Shown piece after piece: positions 62,056 to 64,000 of a DNA stretch of 64,000 nt; within the stretch, counting starts at the first letter, position 1, and every line of letters begins with the position of its first letter. The stretch comes from Eledone cirrhosa. Lineage: Eukaryota > Mollusca > Cephalopoda > Octopoda > Eledonidae. The notes under the pieces are model-generated. The model was not told the origin of the DNA. It saw nothing but the letters and a program-made list of their open reading frames with translations, and did not search any database. The stretch is taken from assembly GCA_964016885.1 (NCBI GenBank), contig OZ024743.1, positions 341,001,407 to 341,065,406 on the forward strand, written 5' to 3'. The position numbers were made by a program, and so were the translations under genes.

Positions 62056-64000
62056 ATTACTCTTTGAGTCTGGAAAGTTTGAAATGAATATCAAGCCACT
62101 ACCTGCAGCCTCAGATATTCAGGACGTATCGGAAGGTTCTTGCTGTTCCCAGCAAGAATGCCTTTTGAAGCGTTCCAAAAAGCGCGAAGGGGCCAATTTT
62201 CTTTAACCATCCCTGGAAACATTTTGACATAGTCCCTAGTGCGCCTATGACAATCGGGATCACTTTGACTTCATGGCAGTTCCAAATCCTTTTTACCTCC
62301 CACTTTAAGTCTTGGTATCGGTTAATTTTCTCCCTCTCCTTCTCTTGCACCCTCGTGTCGAATGGGCAGGCCACATCCACAATCAGGCACGTTCTTTATC
62401 CTTTGTCCAAAACCACCAGGTCAGGCCTATTGTGTTCAAGTTTCTTGTCCGTCTGTATCCTAAAATCCCACAGCACCTTCACCTGATCGTTTTCTATTAC
62501 CGCCTCTGGCTTATGCTCATACCACTTCTCAGAATGTGGTAAATTGTTTACTTTGCATAGGTGCCAGTGGATCACCCTGCCCATCACATCATGTCTCCAG
62601 CCCTTATACTGAGTCTGGGCTATGTGTTTACACTCGGATACAATGTGAGCCACAGTCTCCTCTCTCTCTCCACAGATCCTGCACAGTGGGCTAGCCTCCT
62701 CCTTGTAAATATGGTGTTTCAACGACTTCGTTTTGAGGGCCTGCTCTTGCGCAGCCATTAGCATTCCTTCTGTAACCTTTTTAAGGTCTCCTCTTTTCAA
62801 CCAGTTCCATGTCTATGGATCTCTGAATTCAGTTTTCTCAAAGAAGGTTCTATGAAGGGATTTTTCATTTAGGCTGCTCTTTCACCTTGTTGTTATTTCC
62901 TCCTTGGACATCTCCTGGTCTATTGTCCTCTCCTTCAGTACAATTCTGAGATTTGGCTCCTTACTATCAGTCACGTATTTGTGTAGGTTGTTTTTCTCCA
63001 TCTGAACACAGTCTTCTATGCTGATAAGACCTCTTCCACCTTCAGATCTCCTTAAGTAGAGTCTATCGACATCACTCCTCTTGTGGAACATGTTGTAGAT
63101 AGTCAATAGCTTCCTAGTCTTCCAGTCGATTTCTTTTTGTTCAGCAACATTCCATTTCAGAATTCCCGCACTGTACCTAATAATAGACACAGCTCGGGAA
63201 TTTACTGCACTTATGGCATTCCTACTGTTCAGATGTGACTTTAATACGCTCCTTACTCTCCGAATGTATTTAGATCTTATCAATTCCTTCATTTTTTGTT
63301 CTTGATGTCATCAGCCTCCAGAACACCCAAATACTTGTATCCTTCTTCAGTGTCAATTTCCTTTATCATCTCACCTGTTGGTACCTGGATTCCGTTGCTT
63401 CTGCTCAATTTACCCCTCTTCATCACAAGGACTCCACACTTACTAATACCAAATTGCATACATAATCATTGCTGAAAATACGAACAGTGTCAACAAGCAC
63501 ATCCAACTCCTTCTCACTTTTCCCGAAGAGCTTAAGATCGTCCATGAAGAGGAGGTGATTGATGGTAAGCTCTCCCTTTCCCAACTTGTATCCTGCTCTC
63601 ACTTTTCGCAGTATAATGATCAAGGAAAGGACAAACAACAGAGGGGACAGGCTATCTCCCTGGAAGAACCTCTCTTGATCTTCACGCCTCCCAAGGATTC
63701 TCCAGCTGATGTTTCCAGGACTTCATACTTTTGCCCAACAACTGTCTGATGTTATCTGCCACCTTGAAGATCTCTAGGCTTTCGGTGATCCAAGAATGAG
63801 GCACCATGTCAAATGCCTTTTTGTAGTCTATCCATCCCATGGCAAGACCAGTGTGTCTCCTCTTGAAATTCCTTATTATCATCTTATCAATAAGTAACTG
63901 GTCCTTTGTACCACGGGACTTCTTTCGGCATGCTTTCTGTTCGTCCGGTAACAAGTTGTTTGTGTGGAGGTCATGGTAGATTTCCTCAGACATAATGCTT
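62056..64000 (-). pseudogene. LINE family A, copy A5, frameshifted, runs off the window
   Basis: Same family as A1 but more diverged. Reading on the minus strand from the window edge it has [80 protein letters not shown] and DVACPFDTRV. The frame is broken near 63690, 63660, 63465, 63300, 62880 and 62395. TAG stands at the codon (62813-62815) that is TAG in A3 and CAG in A1. Its 5' end lies outside the window. Confidence 0.9.

Overview
The window is animal nuclear DNA made almost entirely of repeats, and I see no convincing host exon. It looks molluscan, most likely cephalopod. This is inferred from very long (TA)n, (CA)n, (GATA)n and (ATT)n microsatellites and from several copies of a tRNA-derived SINE whose tail ends in GGCCTTGTGCC...AGTAGAAACAATT, a type I associate with octopus and squid genomes. 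The species cannot be fixed from sequence alone.

Region 1-17 kb is AT-rich. Long TA/CA tracts are interrupted by small foldback (MITE-like) elements. One of these, at about 3.76-4.52 kb, carries a sequence that folds as a type I hammerhead ribozyme (4251-4315). Several other foldback elements hold decayed versions of the same core. A broken Penelope-like retroelement (reverse transcriptase plus GIY-YIG endonuclease) lies at 11.4-12.6 kb, and a second endonuclease fragment lies at 42.4-42.8 kb. A pogo/Tigger-like MITE lies at 15.5 kb.

Region 17-36 kb and region 44-64 kb are nests of three LINE families, named here A, B and T. A and B have a Myb-like N-terminus, a reverse transcriptase, a CX2CX8HX4C finger and a restriction-like endonuclease (R4/Dong/Rex6 type), and lie on the minus strand. 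T has a gag-like ORF1 and an AP endonuclease plus reverse transcriptase ORF2 (L1/Tx1 type), and lies on the plus strand. Nearly every copy is bounded by (ATT)n tracts in a fixed orientation, so these LINEs appear to use that microsatellite as their target. One A copy (ORF 19473-22865, 1130 aa) is uninterrupted. B2 and A3 are each full length but for one TAG codon. The remaining copies are truncated or frameshifted. B3 and B4 are related by a 1219-bp tandem duplication.

In the second T copy, the middle of ORF2 is replaced by a 4.2-kb GC- and CpG-rich block (51859-56084). It is built of about 204-bp and 690-705-bp tandem units with three copies of a TATA-like motif, and resembles an rDNA intergenic spacer. 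It could also be an assembly chimera.

Region 36-44 kb returns to AT-rich sequence with SINEs, a near-perfect 300-bp palindrome and further microsatellites.
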